DNA of 64,000 nt from Echinimonas agarilytica (GTDB lineage Bacteria > Pseudomonadota > Gammaproteobacteria > Enterobacterales > Neiellaceae), in NCBI RefSeq assembly GCF_023703465.1, contig NZ_JAMQGP010000006.1, positions 248,001 through 312,000 of the forward strand. Reading direction: 5' to 3'. Position 1 is the first letter of the stretch, and each line of letters begins with the position of its first letter. Of this stretch, positions 8,731-19,043 are shown in pieces. The position numbers and the translations under genes were made by a program. Below the pieces are notes generated by a model. It saw only the letters and a program-made list of their open reading frames with translations. It did no database searches and was not told the origin of the DNA.

Positions 8731-9366
8731 ATGCCTCAGACTAAATCACCCTTACAAACGCTGCAAGTTGCAGCATTAGAAGAAGGCTGGAATTATCGTG
8801 AACAAGCCCGGTTGGGCTGGTGGCCGAACTTTATCGACGCGCAACAGTGTCAGTCGACTTGGGATGAGTTGAATCAACTAGTGACGCTCGAAGAAGGTTT
8901 TATCAACATCTACGGCAAACGTCATAAAATTCCTCGGTTGCAAGCTTGGTTTGGCGATCATGATTATTCGTACAGTGGAGAAACTCTGTCCAGTAAGCCG
9001 ATGGTTGGTATACTCGCAACATTGTGCGAACGATGTGAACAAATCGCCGAAACTCGCTTTAATTCTGTATTGGTGAACTATTATCGGGATGGCCAAGACT
9101 ATATGGGCTGGCATGCCGATGATGAAGATGAACTGGGTACGCAACCAGTGATCGCCTCGTTAACTTTCGGCGCATGTCGAGATTTTGATTTAAAGCACAA
9201 ACAAACCGGAGAACGGCTTAGGCTGGCTTTATCAGACGGTAGTTTGTTGGTGATGGCAGGGGCTACTCAGCATTTTTGGCAGCACTCGTTGCCGAAAAGG
9301 TTACGTCTGCAACAGCCTCGTTTCAATTTAACCTTTCGATATATACATTCAATGGACGCGGACTAA
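8731..9366 (+). CDS. alkB: AlkB-family 2-oxoglutarate/Fe(II) dioxygenase
   Basis: A 211-residue protein with the dioxygenase iron triad His128-x-Asp130 (GWHADDEDELG) and His185 (FWQHSLPK), and the 2-oxoglutarate-binding arginines in PRFNLTFR (Arg197, Arg203). The NYYRDGQDYMGWHADDE segment resembles the DNA-repair AlkB homologues of the ALKBH2/3 type more than E. coli AlkB itself. It would oxidatively remove methyl groups from alkylated bases such as 1-methyladenine. ATG 8731 is preceded by ACAGG at proper distance; an upstream GTG at 8725 is possible. It is transcribed divergently from the response regulator and followed by bolA. Confidence 0.88.
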   Translation: MPQTKSPLQTLQVAALEEGWNYREQARLGWWPNFIDAQQCQSTWDELNQLVTLEEGFINIYGKRHKIPRLQAWFGDHDYSYSGETLSSKPMVGILATLCERCEQIAETRFNSVLVNYYRDGQDYMGWHADDEDELGTQPVIASLTFGACRDFDLKHKQTGERLRLALSDGSLLVMAGATQHFWQHSLPKRLRLQQPRFNLTFRYIHSMDAD

Positions 9367-9415
9367 ATTAGAATCATGTTAGTCTAGCGCCGAACACAAT
9401 GCTTAGAGGCTTTTC

Positions 9416-9730
9416 ATGTCAACGCAACTGACGATCGAACGTAAAATATTGGCTCACTTTCAACCTGAACATGTTGAAGTGATTAATGAAAGTGGCGCGC
9501 ATAATGTGCCTCCCGGTAGCGAGTCTCATTTTAAGGTGGTGATTGTGAGTGCGAGGTTTGAAGGACTGCGCTTGATTCAACGGCACCGTGAAGTGAATGG
9601 CTTACTCGCCGAAGAACTGCAAAATGGAGTTCATGCACTTGCAATGCATACCTATACGGCTGACGAATGGCGTAGTCAATTTGCTGATGTGCCTAAAAGT
9701 CCAGATTGTATGGGGGGGAGCAAAGGATAG
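9416..9730 (+). CDS. bolA: BolA family protein
   Basis: A 104-residue BolA-fold protein. The recognisable core is VEVINESGAHNVPPGSESHF...VVIVSARFEGLRLIQRHREVNGLLAEEL and the downstream invariant His in VHALAMHTYTADEW. BolA proteins pair with monothiol glutaredoxins to bind [2Fe-2S] clusters and, in E. coli, affect morphology, motility and biofilm genes. The SD AGAGG lies ahead of ATG 9416. A seven-G run (9712-9718) near the 3' end could slip but would only alter the last residues. It is a single gene between alkB and the TRAP operon. Confidence 0.92.
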   Translation: MSTQLTIERKILAHFQPEHVEVINESGAHNVPPGSESHFKVVIVSARFEGLRLIQRHREVNGLLAEELQNGVHALAMHTYTADEWRSQFADVPKSPDCMGGSKG

Positions 9731-9853
9731 GTCGATGCGCGAGTGTGCGACAGGTGATCTGATCTGCGCATAACAATGCAACAACTCAATTAATTTACTG
9801 TATCATCACTAGCCGTTGAACAAATTATAACAATTAGAGAGCTAGGATTTAGG

Positions 9854-10387
9854 GTGCAGGAGCGTGTTTTAGCCACATCAGGAGTGGCGATCTTAGAGCA
9901 TACAACAACGATTATCGGCCGATTGTTTTCGTGGTGCAGTATTCTGCTCATGATGGTAATTGTTGCCGTTGTTGCGCTGCGTTATGGTTTCAATATTGGC
10001 TTAATTGCTTTGCAAGACAGTGCGTTATTTGTTCATGGACTCATTTTCATGGGCGGTGCAGCGTATACTCTGCAACGCGATAAGCACGTCCGCGTGGATG
10101 TTTTTTATCGCGCCTTCTCAGAGAGGCGAAAAGCGCTCATTAATCTTGTTGGTCATCTGATATTTCTTTTCCCCGTAGTTCTTTTCATTGCTATTAGTAG
10201 CGAGACCTTTATTGCCATGTCTTGGAAAATGGCAGAAGCATCGCCAGAATCCGGCGGGCTGCCCGGCTTCTTCATTCTTAAATCTTACCTTTGGCTATTT
10301 TGCTTTCTGATGGGCCTACAGGGCATTTCCGAATGTGTTCGAAATTTGCGCATTTTGAGACAAAAGGAAGCCAGTAATGATGGGTGA
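9854..10387 (+). CDS. dctQ: TRAP transporter small permease subunit (DctQ type)
   Basis: A 177-residue membrane protein with four hydrophobic helices (about residues 20-43, 48-68, 92-112 and 140-160). It contains the DctQ-type segment LQDSALFVHGLIFMGGAAYTLQRDKHVRVDVFY. It is the small integral subunit of a tripartite ATP-independent periplasmic transporter. Start is the GTG at 9854, with an AGGA ribosome-binding site about 8 bp upstream. It overlaps dctM by 11 bp, indicating translational coupling. The VDVFY and following sequence resemble the FcbT2 group (COG4665), linked to 2-oxo acid, lactate or chloroaromatic-type TRAP systems. Confidence 0.9.
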   Translation: MQERVLATSGVAILEHTTTIIGRLFSWCSILLMMVIVAVVALRYGFNIGLIALQDSALFVHGLIFMGGAAYTLQRDKHVRVDVFYRAFSERRKALINLVGHLIFLFPVVLFIAISSETFIAMSWKMAEASPESGGLPGFFILKSYLWLFCFLMGLQGISECVRNLRILRQKEASNDG

Positions 10388-11765
10388 TTACATGGCAATT
10401 TGGCCGGTTGCGTTATTTATTGTGGTGATTCTGGGGCTGATGACAGGCTACCCCGTGGCCTTTGTGCTTGCTGGTGTTGCTTTGATATTTGCAGCATTGG
10501 GTAGTTTATTCGGTGTGATGGATGACAGCTTTATTATGCTGTTACCCAACCGGCTCTACGGCATTATGACCAACCCCACCCTAATGGCTGTTCCGCTGTT
10601 CGTGCTGATGGGCATCTTGCTTGAAAAATCTAAATTAGCTGAATCGTTATTAACAGCATTGTCGTCTGTGTTCGGCCGTTTTCGTTCGGGCATGGCGATC
10701 GCCGTTATTCTGGTGGGAATGTTGCTTGCTGCAAGTACGGGAATCGTAGGGGCGACTGTTGTTACTCTCGGGTTGCTCGCATTGCCAAGCATGCGCCAAC
10801 AAGGCTATGACATGAAGCTGGCAACGGGCACCATTGCTGCCACAGGAACACTCGGACAGATTATTCCACCATCGATTGCCTTGGTTCTGTTGGGGGATAT
10901 CTTGTCATCAACTTACCAGCAAGTGCAATTGAACTTAGGTAATTTCTCACCCAAAACAGTTTCTGTGGGTGACTTATTTGCTGGCGCAATTATTCCGGGC
11001 TTGCTGCTCGTTGGTGCCTACTTGGCTTATGTCATGTTTCGTGGCAGAGGTTTGTCGCCACAACAGCATGAAGTACAAACCGAATCGGATATTCCAGTCG
11101 CAAGCATTAGGCAAATAATTTGGGCTTTGCTGCCTCCACTCGCTTTAATGCTGGTGGTGTTGGGATCGATTCTAACCGGCTTTGCAACTCCTACCGAAGC
11201 CGCTGGTGTTGGTGCTATAGGTGCTGCAATTTTGGCGCTATGCCGTGGCAATATGGGCTTAAATACTTGGCGAGCCTGTGCGGTAGAAACCACACTCGTG
11301 ACCAGCATGGTATTTTTGATCTTGTTTGGCGCATCATTATTTTCTGCTGTGTTTTATGGTTTAGGCGGAGAGCAAATGGTGCATGATGCCATTAGCTATG
11401 TGCCTGGCGGTGTGATAGGCGCAACCGTGATGATCATGTTGCTGATCTTCTTACTCGGATTCATTTTAGATTTTATTGAAATCACCTTTGTTGTGGTTCC
11501 AATTGTTGCACCGGTTTTACTGATGATGGGATTAGATCCCATTTGGCTCGGTATTATGATCGCGGTGAATTTACAAACTTCATTTTTAACGCCGCCGTTT
11601 GGTTTTGCGTTATTTTATCTGCGAGGTGTGGTTCCTGATAATGTTGCTACAACTGATATTTATCGAGGCGTCATCCCGTTTATTGTGATTCAAGTAATGC
11701 TCATGATTGCGATGGCCGTTTGGCCAGAGCTGGCCACTTGGTTGCCTGAGCAAATTTATGGCTAA
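10377..11765 (+). CDS. dctM: TRAP transporter large permease subunit (DctM type)
   Basis: A 462-residue protein with about 12 hydrophobic segments. DctM-type features include the early GYPVAFVLAGVALIFA, the ATGTLGQIIPPSIALVLLGD loop and the late LQTSFLTPPFGFALFYLRG. It is the channel-forming Na+-coupled subunit of the TRAP system. It starts inside the end of dctQ. The PPSIALVLLGD loop followed by the LGNFSPKTVSVGDLFAGA insert is characteristic of the FcbT3 (COG4664) group rather than C4-dicarboxylate DctM. A 13-bp gap separates its stop from the binding protein gene. Confidence 0.92.
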   Translation: MMGDYMAIWPVALFIVVILGLMTGYPVAFVLAGVALIFAALGSLFGVMDDSFIMLLPNRLYGIMTNPTLMAVPLFVLMGILLEKSKLAESLLTALSSVFGRFRSGMAIAVILVGMLLAASTGIVGATVVTLGLLALPSMRQQGYDMKLATGTIAATGTLGQIIPPSIALVLLGDILSSTYQQVQLNLGNFSPKTVSVGDLFAGAIIPGLLLVGAYLAYVMFRGRGLSPQQHEVQTESDIPVASIRQIIWALLPPLALMLVVLGSILTGFATPTEAAGVGAIGAAILALCRGNMGLNTWRACAVETTLVTSMVFLILFGASLFSAVFYGLGGEQMVHDAISYVPGGVIGATVMIMLLIFLLGFILDFIEITFVVVPIVAPVLLMMGLDPIWLGIMIAVNLQTSFLTPPFGFALFYLRGVVPDNVATTDIYRGVIPFIVIQVMLMIAMAVWPELATWLPEQIYG

Positions 11766-11778
11766 AGGAAAGATGACC

Positions 11779-12864
11779 ATGAAGTGGTTTCTGACGATCG
11801 GTTTGGTTACCGTATTAACTGCCTGTGGGGCAGATTCAAAACAAACAGCAAGTACTCAAGCAGCAGCACAACAGACGTATAAGTGGAAGCTTGTTACATC
11901 ATGGCCGAAGAATTTTCCCGGATTGGGAACTGCGCCAGAACATTTTGCTGAGCGCGTGAATGCCATGAGTGGTGGGCGTTTAACGATACAAGTGTTTGGT
12001 GCCAACCAATTGGTGCCTGCATTGCAAGTATTTGATGCGGTGTCTTCAGGCACAGTCGAAATGGGCCACAGCGGCGCATATTACTGGAAAGGTAAAGCAC
12101 CAGCGGCGCAATTTTTTAGTGCAGTCCCTTTTGGTATGACCGCACAAGAAATGAGTAGCTGGCTGCACTATGGCGGCGGCATGGAATTGTGGGAAGAAGT
12201 CTATGCACCCTTTAATTTGGTGCCGCTTGCTGGGGGCAGTACTGGCGTTCAGATGGGGGGATGGTTTAACAAAGAAATCAACTCAGTGGATGATCTTAAA
12301 GGTCTAAAAATGCGTTTACCTGGACTCGGTGGCGAAGTATTAAGCCGCATGGGGGGGGTGCCCGTATCACTACCTGGTGGAGAGATTTTTACATCGCTGC
12401 AAACCGGCGCTATTGATGCCACGGAATGGGTTGGGCCATATAATGACTTAGCCTTTGGGTTACATGAAGCCGCTCAATTCTACTACTACCCAGGTTGGCA
12501 TGAGCCAGGTTCCGTGCTTGAGTTTATCGTCAATCAGGAAGCTCTGGCTGAATTGCCTTCGGACTTACAAGCTATAGTTCGCAACGCTGCTCGCGCAGTC
12601 AATCAAGACATGATCGACGAATATACATTCCGTAATATCGAAGCGCTCAAGACAATTCAGGCCATGGAGGGTATTCAAATCAAACGCTTTCCGGACGAAG
12701 TATTGTCGGCATTGCGAATTGAAACTGAGCAACTGTTAAAAGAGCAGGCTGCCGCAGACCCTATGGTAAGCAAAGTGTATGCCTCTTTTAGTGAATTTAA
12801 AGAGGGAGTTACGGCATATCATAATTTAACCGAGCGTGCTTATTTGGACCTTCGGGGAGAGTAG
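11779..12864 (+). CDS. dctP: TRAP substrate-binding lipoprotein, TakP/2-oxo acid type
   Basis: A DctP-family binding protein. The mature sequence resembles TakP (2-oxo acid binding) and lactate-binding relatives: TSWPKNFPGLG, the R-L-P-G substrate Arg region (GLKMRLPGLGGEVL), GAIDATEWVGPYND and YYYPGWHEPGSVLEF. It therefore probably binds pyruvate-like 2-oxo acids or lactate in the periplasm for DctQM. Unusually, it carries a lipobox VLTAC with Cys16, so it is probably membrane-anchored. I chose ATG 11779 because AAGGA lies about 9 bp upstream and it yields the clean lipoprotein signal; ATG 11773 is an alternative. An eight-G run lies at 12351-12358. Confidence 0.88.
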   Translation: MKWFLTIGLVTVLTACGADSKQTASTQAAAQQTYKWKLVTSWPKNFPGLGTAPEHFAERVNAMSGGRLTIQVFGANQLVPALQVFDAVSSGTVEMGHSGAYYWKGKAPAAQFFSAVPFGMTAQEMSSWLHYGGGMELWEEVYAPFNLVPLAGGSTGVQMGGWFNKEINSVDDLKGLKMRLPGLGGEVLSRMGGVPVSLPGGEIFTSLQTGAIDATEWVGPYNDLAFGLHEAAQFYYYPGWHEPGSVLEFIVNQEALAELPSDLQAIVRNAARAVNQDMIDEYTFRNIEALKTIQAMEGIQIKRFPDEVLSALRIETEQLLKEQAAADPMVSKVYASFSEFKEGVTAYHNLTERAYLDLRGE

Positions 12865-12894
12865 CGCTTAACGCCTTTTTCATTGTTATTTTAC

Positions 12895-12920
12895 AAAGGC
12901 GCATGATGCGCCTTTTTTTT
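12895..12920 (+). terminator. Rho-independent terminator of the TRAP operon
   Basis: Perfect stem AAAGGCGCA / TGCGCCTTT around a short TGA loop, followed by a run of T residues. It lies 30 bp after dctP. Confidence 0.9.
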
Positions 12921-13228
12921 GAGACCAGCAAAAAGTCAATAACTGAAACATTGAAAACACGTAAAAATGGCGATGTTTTTAGTGATTTGCCCCTTTTGGG
13001 TCATGGTATCTGAAGGGCTAATAGTGGTAGAATGCCGCGCCGGAAATGTTAGGCTCGGATGAGTCCAATGAGCATGACTGAATAATTCTAAATATTTGCT
13101 TACACGGCCTGTGCGCTATGCTGTAACAGTGTTGGCACAAAAAATGTACAAAATTAATAACCAACTTGCGAGTCAGAAACACGAGTTCGGTATACCAAGT
13201 TTTAACCATTAACCAAGTACTTACGATT
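12921..13228 (+). promoter_or_regulatory. Leader/promoter region of the nqr operon
   Basis: About 310 bp without a gene, between the TRAP terminator and nqrA. The best sigma70 -10 candidate is TAGAAT at 13028-13033, but no good -35 sits at 17 bp. A second weak candidate (TTTGCT then TATGCT near 13094-13121) is closer to the gene. Upstream in-frame codons of nqrA in this stretch are unlikely to be translated. I see no riboswitch or regulator site I can name. Confidence 0.4.
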
Positions 13229-14557
13229 ATGATCACAATAAAGAAAGGACTGGATATCCCTATGACAGGGGCTCCCTCACAGGAGATCCATAACGGTCCA
13301 GCGATCAACCGAGTTGCCATACTCGGCGAAGAGTACCACGGCATGCGACCTACTATGCGAGTCCGCGTAGGAGACGCTGTCAAAAAAGGTACGGTACTGT
13401 TCGAAGATAAGAAGTCGCCGGGTGTCATATACACTTCACCTGCTGCCGGAACGATTGTTGAAATCAATCGCGGCGCTAAACGCGTTCTGCAATCAGTAGT
13501 TGTTGAGATCGATGGTGATGAATCAGAAGCGCTTACTGCTTATGATTTAAGCCAGATCACTGCTGAGCAAGCGCGCGAACAACTCATTCAAAGCGGTTTG
13601 TGGACCTCTTTACGGACACGTCCGTTTAGCCGTGTTCCTGCTGTTGATGCTGTTGCTTCTGCTATTTTTGTCAATGCAATGGACACTAACCCCTTAGCGG
13701 TTGATCCTAATATTGTGATCAGCGAACGTCGTGAAGACTTCGCCAATGGCTTAAAAGTGCTTGCAGCCTTAGGTCAAGGACAACTGTTCCTTGCTAAAGC
13801 TCCGGGTGCAGATGTACCGTCTGTCGACGGTGTGCAAGTCGAAGAGTTTGCCGGACCGCATCCAGCAGGCTTAGTAGGTACTCACATTCATCACTTACGT
13901 CCAGCCAGTGCTCAACACCAAGTGTGGAGTGTGAACTATCAAGACGTGATTTCAATCGGTGCAACATTCACTACCGGACAACTTGACGTTTCTCGTGTGA
14001 TCTCAGTTGCCGGTCCGGAAGTGACTAAACCGCAAATCGTTCGCACTCAAATCGGCGCTAGCATCGAACAGTTGATCGCTGGAAACACCACAGATAACGA
14101 ACTGCGAGCGGTTTCTGGCTCTGTCCTGGCGGGTACCAAAGCGTATGGGCCGTTAAGCTATCTGGGCCGTTACCATTTGCAAGTTTCGGTTCTGTTAGAG
14201 GGAACAGAAAAAGAATTTTTGGGTTGGGTTGCACCTGGCGCTGATAAATTCTCTGTGACTCGCAGCTTCCTCGCGCATTTTTCACCGAAGAAACTTTTCC
14301 CAATGACAACCAGCACTGGTGGTAGTGACCGTGCCATGGTGCCAATTGGAAGTTATGAGAAAGTGATGCCGTTGGATATCTTACCGACATTGCTGCTGCG
14401 TGATTTGATCGCGGGTGACTTGGAAAGTGCTCAATCTTTAGGATGCATGGAGCTGGACGAAGAAGACTTGGCCTTGTGTACTTTTGTTTGCCCTGGCAAA
14501 TACGAGTACGGGACTATTCTCCGTGAATGCCTCGATACGATTGAGAGGGAAGGATAA
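13229..14557 (+). CDS. nqrA: Na+-translocating NADH:quinone reductase subunit A
   Basis: A 442-residue subunit starting [14 protein letters not shown], the typical NqrA N-terminus, with [18 protein letters not shown] (biotinyl/lipoyl-like fold) and [15 protein letters not shown]. NqrA is the membrane-peripheral cytoplasmic subunit of the Na+ pump that oxidises NADH and reduces ubiquinone. ATG 13229 was chosen over an upstream in-frame GTG/ATG-like start because homologues begin with this sequence; the SD is weak. It overlaps nqrB by one base (TAATG). Confidence 0.96.
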   Translation: MITIKKGLDIPMTGAPSQEIHNGPAINRVAILGEEYHGMRPTMRVRVGDAVKKGTVLFEDKKSPGVIYTSPAAGTIVEINRGAKRVLQSVVVEIDGDESEALTAYDLSQITAEQAREQLIQSGLWTSLRTRPFSRVPAVDAVASAIFVNAMDTNPLAVDPNIVISERREDFANGLKVLAALGQGQLFLAKAPGADVPSVDGVQVEEFAGPHPAGLVGTHIHHLRPASAQHQVWSVNYQDVISIGATFTTGQLDVSRVISVAGPEVTKPQIVRTQIGASIEQLIAGNTTDNELRAVSGSVLAGTKAYGPLSYLGRYHLQVSVLLEGTEKEFLGWVAPGADKFSVTRSFLAHFSPKKLFPMTTSTGGSDRAMVPIGSYEKVMPLDILPTLLLRDLIAGDLESAQSLGCMELDEEDLALCTFVCPGKYEYGTILRECLDTIEREG

Positions 14558-15765
14558 TGAGTTTAAAAGCATTATTTGAGAACGCCGAACATCATTTTGA
14601 AGCCGGCGGAAAATATGAAAAATGGTATGCGCTATATGAAGCAGCATTTACCATTTTTTACACCCCAGGTTTGGTGACTAAGAAAAATACTCACGTTCGT
14701 GACAACATTGATTTGAAACGAATCATGATTACCGTATGGATGGCAGTTTTTCCTGCAATGTTCTTCGGTATGTACAACATTGGTGATCAAGCTGCGACTG
14801 CGCTGGCTGCTGGTTATGGCTTGCCTGATACATGGCAAGTTGGCTTGTTCCAATTATTTGGCGCAGAACTGTCGGTTGATGCCAGTGTCCTGACTAAAAT
14901 GTGGTACGGCGCGTGCTTCTTCTTACCCATTTACGCGATCGTGTTTGCGGTCGGTGGCTTTTGGGAAGTGTTGTTCGCAATGGTACGTGGTCACGAAGTC
15001 AACGAAGGCTTCTTTGTCACTTCCATTTTGTTTGCACTGATTGTTCCTGCAACCTTGCCATTGTGGCAAGCTGCGTTAGGTATTACGTTCGGTGTTGTTG
15101 TTGCTAAAGAATTCTTTGGTGGTACAGGTCGTAACTTCCTCAACCCAGCTTTAGCAGGCCGCGCATTCTTATTCTTTGCTTACCCTGCGCAAATCTCAGG
15201 TGATTCAGTTTGGACTGCGGTTGATGGCTTCTCAGGAGCAACCGCGTTAAGCCAATGGGCCGCCGGTGGTTTAGAGCAAGTCACAGCGTCTGGTTTGACT
15301 TGGACCAATGCATTCATTGGCCACATGCAAGGCTCTGTGGGTGAAGTTTCTACCCTTGGCATCTTGTTGGGTGGATTACTCATCATGTACACCGGTGTTG
15401 CGTCATGGCGCATTGTCGTTGGCGTGATGGTTGGCGCTGTTCTAACAAGTTTGTTGTTCAATGCGATTGGCAGTGATACCAATGCGATGTTCAGCATGCC
15501 TTGGCATTGGCATCTTGTGTTGGGTGGCTTTGCGTTTGGTATGATCTTCATGGCAACAGACCCTGTGTCTGCATCATTCACTCATACTGGACGTTTTGCC
15601 TACGGTATCTTGATTGGTTTAATGGTTGTGTTGATTCGCGTGGTTAACCCTGCGTTCCCAGAAGGCATGATGCTGGCAATCTTGTTCGCAAACTTGTTTG
15701 CGCCTTTGTTCGACCACGTAGTGGTTCAATCAAATATCAAACGGAGGCTGGCACGCAATGTCTAG
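14557..15765 (+). CDS. nqrB: Na+-NQR subunit B
   Basis: A 402-residue integral membrane subunit with about 10 hydrophobic segments. The motif [11 protein letters not shown] places the covalent FMN on Thr229 (V. cholerae Thr236), attached through a phosphoester bond by ApbE, encoded downstream. NqrB also binds riboflavin and forms part of the Na+ path. The family motif [23 protein letters not shown] is intact. The start overlaps the nqrA stop; the end overlaps nqrC by 8 bp. Confidence 0.97.
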   Translation: MSLKALFENAEHHFEAGGKYEKWYALYEAAFTIFYTPGLVTKKNTHVRDNIDLKRIMITVWMAVFPAMFFGMYNIGDQAATALAAGYGLPDTWQVGLFQLFGAELSVDASVLTKMWYGACFFLPIYAIVFAVGGFWEVLFAMVRGHEVNEGFFVTSILFALIVPATLPLWQAALGITFGVVVAKEFFGGTGRNFLNPALAGRAFLFFAYPAQISGDSVWTAVDGFSGATALSQWAAGGLEQVTASGLTWTNAFIGHMQGSVGEVSTLGILLGGLLIMYTGVASWRIVVGVMVGAVLTSLLFNAIGSDTNAMFSMPWHWHLVLGGFAFGMIFMATDPVSASFTHTGRFAYGILIGLMVVLIRVVNPAFPEGMMLAILFANLFAPLFDHVVVQSNIKRRLARNV

Positions 15766-16543
15766 TAATAACGATTCCATCTCCAAAACGTTAATTGTAG
15801 TGATTGGCCTATGTTTGGTCTGCTCTCTTATCGTATCGGTTGCCGCGGTTGGTTTAAAACCCACTCAGCAGTACAACAAAGCGTTAGATAAACAACGCAA
15901 TATTCTCGAAGCTGCAGGCTTGTTGGCGCAAGCAGGCGGAGACATCGCGGGTGTTTACAACCAATACATTGAAGCCAAAGTTGTTGATTTAACAACTGGC
16001 GAATATGTCACCGATATCGACGCCAATAAGTTCGATCAACGCAAGGCATCAAAAACGCCAGGCGAAAACATTGAACTCAAAGGCAGCGAAGATATTGCGG
16101 GCATCAAGCGTATGTCCAAGTACGCCAATGTTTACTTTGCAAAAAACGACGCTGGTGAAGTTGAGACCTTGATTCTTCCCGTTCATGGCTATGGCTTATG
16201 GTCAACGATGTATGCCTTCTTGGCGGTTGAGCCTGATACCAATACCGTCAAAGCTCTGGTCTACTATGACCAGCTTGAAACTCCAGGCTTGGGTGGGGAA
16301 ATTGAAAACCCATCTTGGAAAGCTCAGTGGGTAGGTAAAAAATTGTTTGATGACAATTGGAACCTCGTCATGAAAGTTGTGAAAGGTGGTGCTACACCGG
16401 GTGATATCCACGGTGTAGACGGTTTATCTGGTGCTACCTTAACGGGTAACGGTGTTCAGAACACATTTGACTTTTGGTTGAGCGATAAAGCTTTCGGCAA
16501 CTACTTGGCGAAGGTTCGCAGCGAGGGCTTAAACAATGGCTAG
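15758..16543 (+). CDS. nqrC: Na+-NQR subunit C
   Basis: A 261-residue subunit with one N-terminal membrane anchor (residues 10-32) and a periplasmic FMN-binding domain. The covalent flavin motif [12 protein letters not shown] places FMN on Thr227. The conserved [18 protein letters not shown] and [10 protein letters not shown] segments match NqrC. It relays electrons between flavins during Na+ pumping. The start overlaps nqrB and the end overlaps nqrD by 8 bp. Confidence 0.97.
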   Translation: MSSNNDSISKTLIVVIGLCLVCSLIVSVAAVGLKPTQQYNKALDKQRNILEAAGLLAQAGGDIAGVYNQYIEAKVVDLTTGEYVTDIDANKFDQRKASKTPGENIELKGSEDIAGIKRMSKYANVYFAKNDAGEVETLILPVHGYGLWSTMYAFLAVEPDTNTVKALVYYDQLETPGLGGEIENPSWKAQWVGKKLFDDNWNLVMKVVKGGATPGDIHGVDGLSGATLTGNGVQNTFDFWLSDKAFGNYLAKVRSEGLNNG

Positions 16544-17168
16544 TGCAAAGGAAATGAAGCAAGTATTGTTTAGCCCTGTGCTCGACAATAACCCAATTGC
16601 GCTTCAAATCTTGGGTGTGTGTTCGGCATTGGCCGTCACATCTAAAATGGAAACTGCGTTCGTAATGGCCTTGGCTTTAACTGCCGTAACCGCATTTTCT
16701 AACTTGTTCGTATCATTGATTCGTAATCACATTCCTAGCAGTGTGCGGATCATTGTTCAAATGGCAATTATCGCATCCTTGGTGATCGTCGTTGACCAAA
16801 TCTTGAAAGCATATGCGTATGACGTAGCGAAACAGCTGTCGGTATTTGTTGGTTTGATTATTACCAACTGTATTGTCATGGGACGTGCTGAAGCATATGC
16901 CATGAAGAGTCCGCCGTTAATGAGCTTTTTAGACGGTATTGGTAACGGCCTAGGTTACTCTGCGTTGCTATTAGTTGTTGGCTTCTTCCGCGAGTTACTT
17001 GGCTCTGGCACATTGTTTGGTGTTGAGATCTTGCCGTTGATTACCAACGGTGGCTGGTACCAAGCAAACGGTCTGTTGCTCTTACCACCAAGTGCTTTCT
17101 TCATTATCGGCGGCATCATCTGGGTGTTGCGTACCTTTAAGCCTGATCAAGTGGAGGCCAAGGACTAA
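16536..17168 (+). CDS. nqrD: Na+-NQR subunit D
   Basis: A 210-residue membrane subunit with six hydrophobic helices, sister to NqrE and RnfA/E. Cys29 ([10 protein letters not shown]) and Cys112 ([13 protein letters not shown]) are the conserved ligands that, with two from NqrE, hold the intramembrane iron centre. The adjacent GRAEAYAM and [21 protein letters not shown] segments are family hallmarks. It overlaps nqrC by 8 bp and nqrE by one base. Confidence 0.97.
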   Translation: MASAKEMKQVLFSPVLDNNPIALQILGVCSALAVTSKMETAFVMALALTAVTAFSNLFVSLIRNHIPSSVRIIVQMAIIASLVIVVDQILKAYAYDVAKQLSVFVGLIITNCIVMGRAEAYAMKSPPLMSFLDGIGNGLGYSALLLVVGFFRELLGSGTLFGVEILPLITNGGWYQANGLLLLPPSAFFIIGGIIWVLRTFKPDQVEAKD

Positions 17169-17779
17169 TGGAACATTATATTAGCTTGTTCGTACGAGCA
17201 ATTTTCGTAGAGAACATGGCGTTAGCATTCTTCTTGGGAATGTGTACCTTCTTGGCGGTCTCGAAAAAAGTGAAAACTTCTTTCGGTCTTGGTATCGCCG
17301 TGATTGTCGTGCTCACGATCGCAGTGCCTGCGAACAACATTATTTATAACTATGTACTCAAAGAGGGTGCATTGGTTTGGTTAGGTTTACCGTCAACAGT
17401 TGATTTGAGCTTCTTGGGCTTCATTACCTACATTGGTGTGATTGCAGCCTTGGTTCAAATCTTAGAAATGTTGTTGGATAAGTACTTTCCGCCGCTCTAT
17501 AACGCGTTAGGAATCTTCCTACCATTGATTACTGTGAACTGTGCCATCTTCGGTGGCGTATCATTCATGGTAGAGCGTGACTACAACTTTACAGAAAGTG
17601 TAGTTTACGGTTTTGGTAGCGGAGTGGGCTGGGCATTGGCAATTACTGCCCTTGCGGGTCTGCGTGAGAAGATGAAGTATTCAGATGTGCCAGATGGTCT
17701 TCGTGGCTTAGGCATTACTTTCATCACTGTGGGCCTAATGGCTCTGGGCTTTATGTCTTTCTCTGGCGTACAGCTGTAA
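17168..17779 (+). CDS. nqrE: Na+-NQR subunit E
   Basis: A 203-residue six-helix membrane subunit, inverted-topology partner of NqrD. Iron-ligand cysteines are Cys26 ([10 protein letters not shown]) and Cys125 ([10 protein letters not shown]). Conserved family segments [12 protein letters not shown] and [14 protein letters not shown] are present. It is slightly longer than the 198-residue V. cholerae protein. It begins with a TAATG junction to nqrD. Confidence 0.97.
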   Translation: MEHYISLFVRAIFVENMALAFFLGMCTFLAVSKKVKTSFGLGIAVIVVLTIAVPANNIIYNYVLKEGALVWLGLPSTVDLSFLGFITYIGVIAALVQILEMLLDKYFPPLYNALGIFLPLITVNCAIFGGVSFMVERDYNFTESVVYGFGSGVGWALAITALAGLREKMKYSDVPDGLRGLGITFITVGLMALGFMSFSGVQL

Positions 17780-17807
17780 GAAAGCAATAGCGGAAGGAAT
17801 TTAAACC

Positions 17808-19034
17808 ATGCAAGAAATTGTACTCGGTGTTGTATTTTTCACCCTGATTGTACTTGCGCTGGTGCTGATCATCCTGTTTGCAAAGTCCAAACTTGTAAGC
17901 AGTGGTGAAATCACCATCGATATTAATGAAGACCCTGATAAAGCAATTAAAACCCAAGCGGGTGATAAATTGTTGGGTGCGTTGGCGAATGCTGGAATTT
18001 TCGTATCATCAGCCTGTGGTGGCGGTGGCTCGTGTGGCCAGTGTCGCGTGAACATTCTTGATGGTGGCGGAGATATACTGCCAACTGAATTGGATCACAT
18101 TACCAAGAAAGAAGCTCGCGAAGGGTGTCGTTTGGCATGTCAGGTTGCAGTGAAAACTGACATGAAAATTGAACTCGAAGAAGAAATCTTCGGCGTGAAG
18201 CAATGGGAATGTACTGTTCGTTCAAACGACAACAAAGCGACTTTCATTAAAGAATTAGTATTGAATATCCCTGACGGCGAAGCGGTTCCATTCCGTGCCG
18301 GTGGTTATATTCAAATTGAAGCGCCCGCGCATCACATTAAATATGCGGATTTTGATGTTCCGAGTGAATATCGTGGAGACTGGGAGCACTTTGGCTTCTT
18401 CAAGTTAGAGTCCAAAGTTGACGAGCCGGTGATCCGTGCTTACTCAATGGCGAACTATCCAGAAGAAGAAGGCATCATCATGTTGAACGTGCGTATTGCT
18501 ACGCCACCGCCTCGTGATTTGAGTCTGCCACCTGGTCAAATGTCGTCATTCATTTGGAGCCTCAAAGAAGGAGACAAAGTGACGATCTCTGGTCCATTCG
18601 GAGAGTTTTTTGCGAAAGATACCAATGCTGAAATGGTCTTTGTTGGCGGTGGTGCGGGTATGGCGCCTATGCGTAGCCACATCTTTGATCAGCTTCGCCG
18701 TTTGAAAACTGACCGTAAGATGAGCTTCTGGTACGGTGCTCGTTCTAAACGTGAAATGTTCTATGTAGAAGATTTCGATATGTTGCAGGACGAGAATGAG
18801 AACTTCCAGTGGCATGTGGCATTGTCGGATCCTCAACCTGAGGACAATTGGGAAGGTTACACAGGCTTTATTCATAATGTATTGCTTGAAAACTACCTGA
18901 AAGACCACGAAGCTCCAGAAGATTGTGAGTTCTACATGTGTGGTCCACCGATGATGAACGCAGCGGTCATCAACATGCTCAAAGAATTGGGTGTGGAAGA
19001 TGAAAATATTCTGTTGGATGACTTTGGCGGATAA
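17808..19034 (+). CDS. nqrF: Na+-NQR subunit F (NADH dehydrogenase subunit)
   Basis: A 408-residue subunit: an N-terminal membrane anchor (residues 5-25), a ferredoxin-like domain with [2Fe-2S] ligands Cys70, Cys76, Cys79 and Cys111, then a ferredoxin-reductase module with FAD motif RAYSMANYP and NADH-binding [12 protein letters not shown] plus the C-terminal [12 protein letters not shown]. It takes hydride from NADH and feeds electrons to the pump. A GGAAGGA ribosome-binding site precedes ATG 17808. This is the last structural gene of the operon; apbE follows after 9 bp. Confidence 0.97.
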   Translation: MQEIVLGVVFFTLIVLALVLIILFAKSKLVSSGEITIDINEDPDKAIKTQAGDKLLGALANAGIFVSSACGGGGSCGQCRVNILDGGGDILPTELDHITKKEAREGCRLACQVAVKTDMKIELEEEIFGVKQWECTVRSNDNKATFIKELVLNIPDGEAVPFRAGGYIQIEAPAHHIKYADFDVPSEYRGDWEHFGFFKLESKVDEPVIRAYSMANYPEEEGIIMLNVRIATPPPRDLSLPPGQMSSFIWSLKEGDKVTISGPFGEFFAKDTNAEMVFVGGGAGMAPMRSHIFDQLRRLKTDRKMSFWYGARSKREMFYVEDFDMLQDENENFQWHVALSDPQPEDNWEGYTGFIHNVLLENYLKDHEAPEDCEFYMCGPPMMNAAVINMLKELGVEDENILLDDFGG

Positions 19035-19043
19035 TCCCTCCTG

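Noticed and set aside
13018-13467. 149-residue minus-strand open frame across the nqrA start
   Set aside because: It overlaps the nqr promoter and coding region and has no recognisable protein features.
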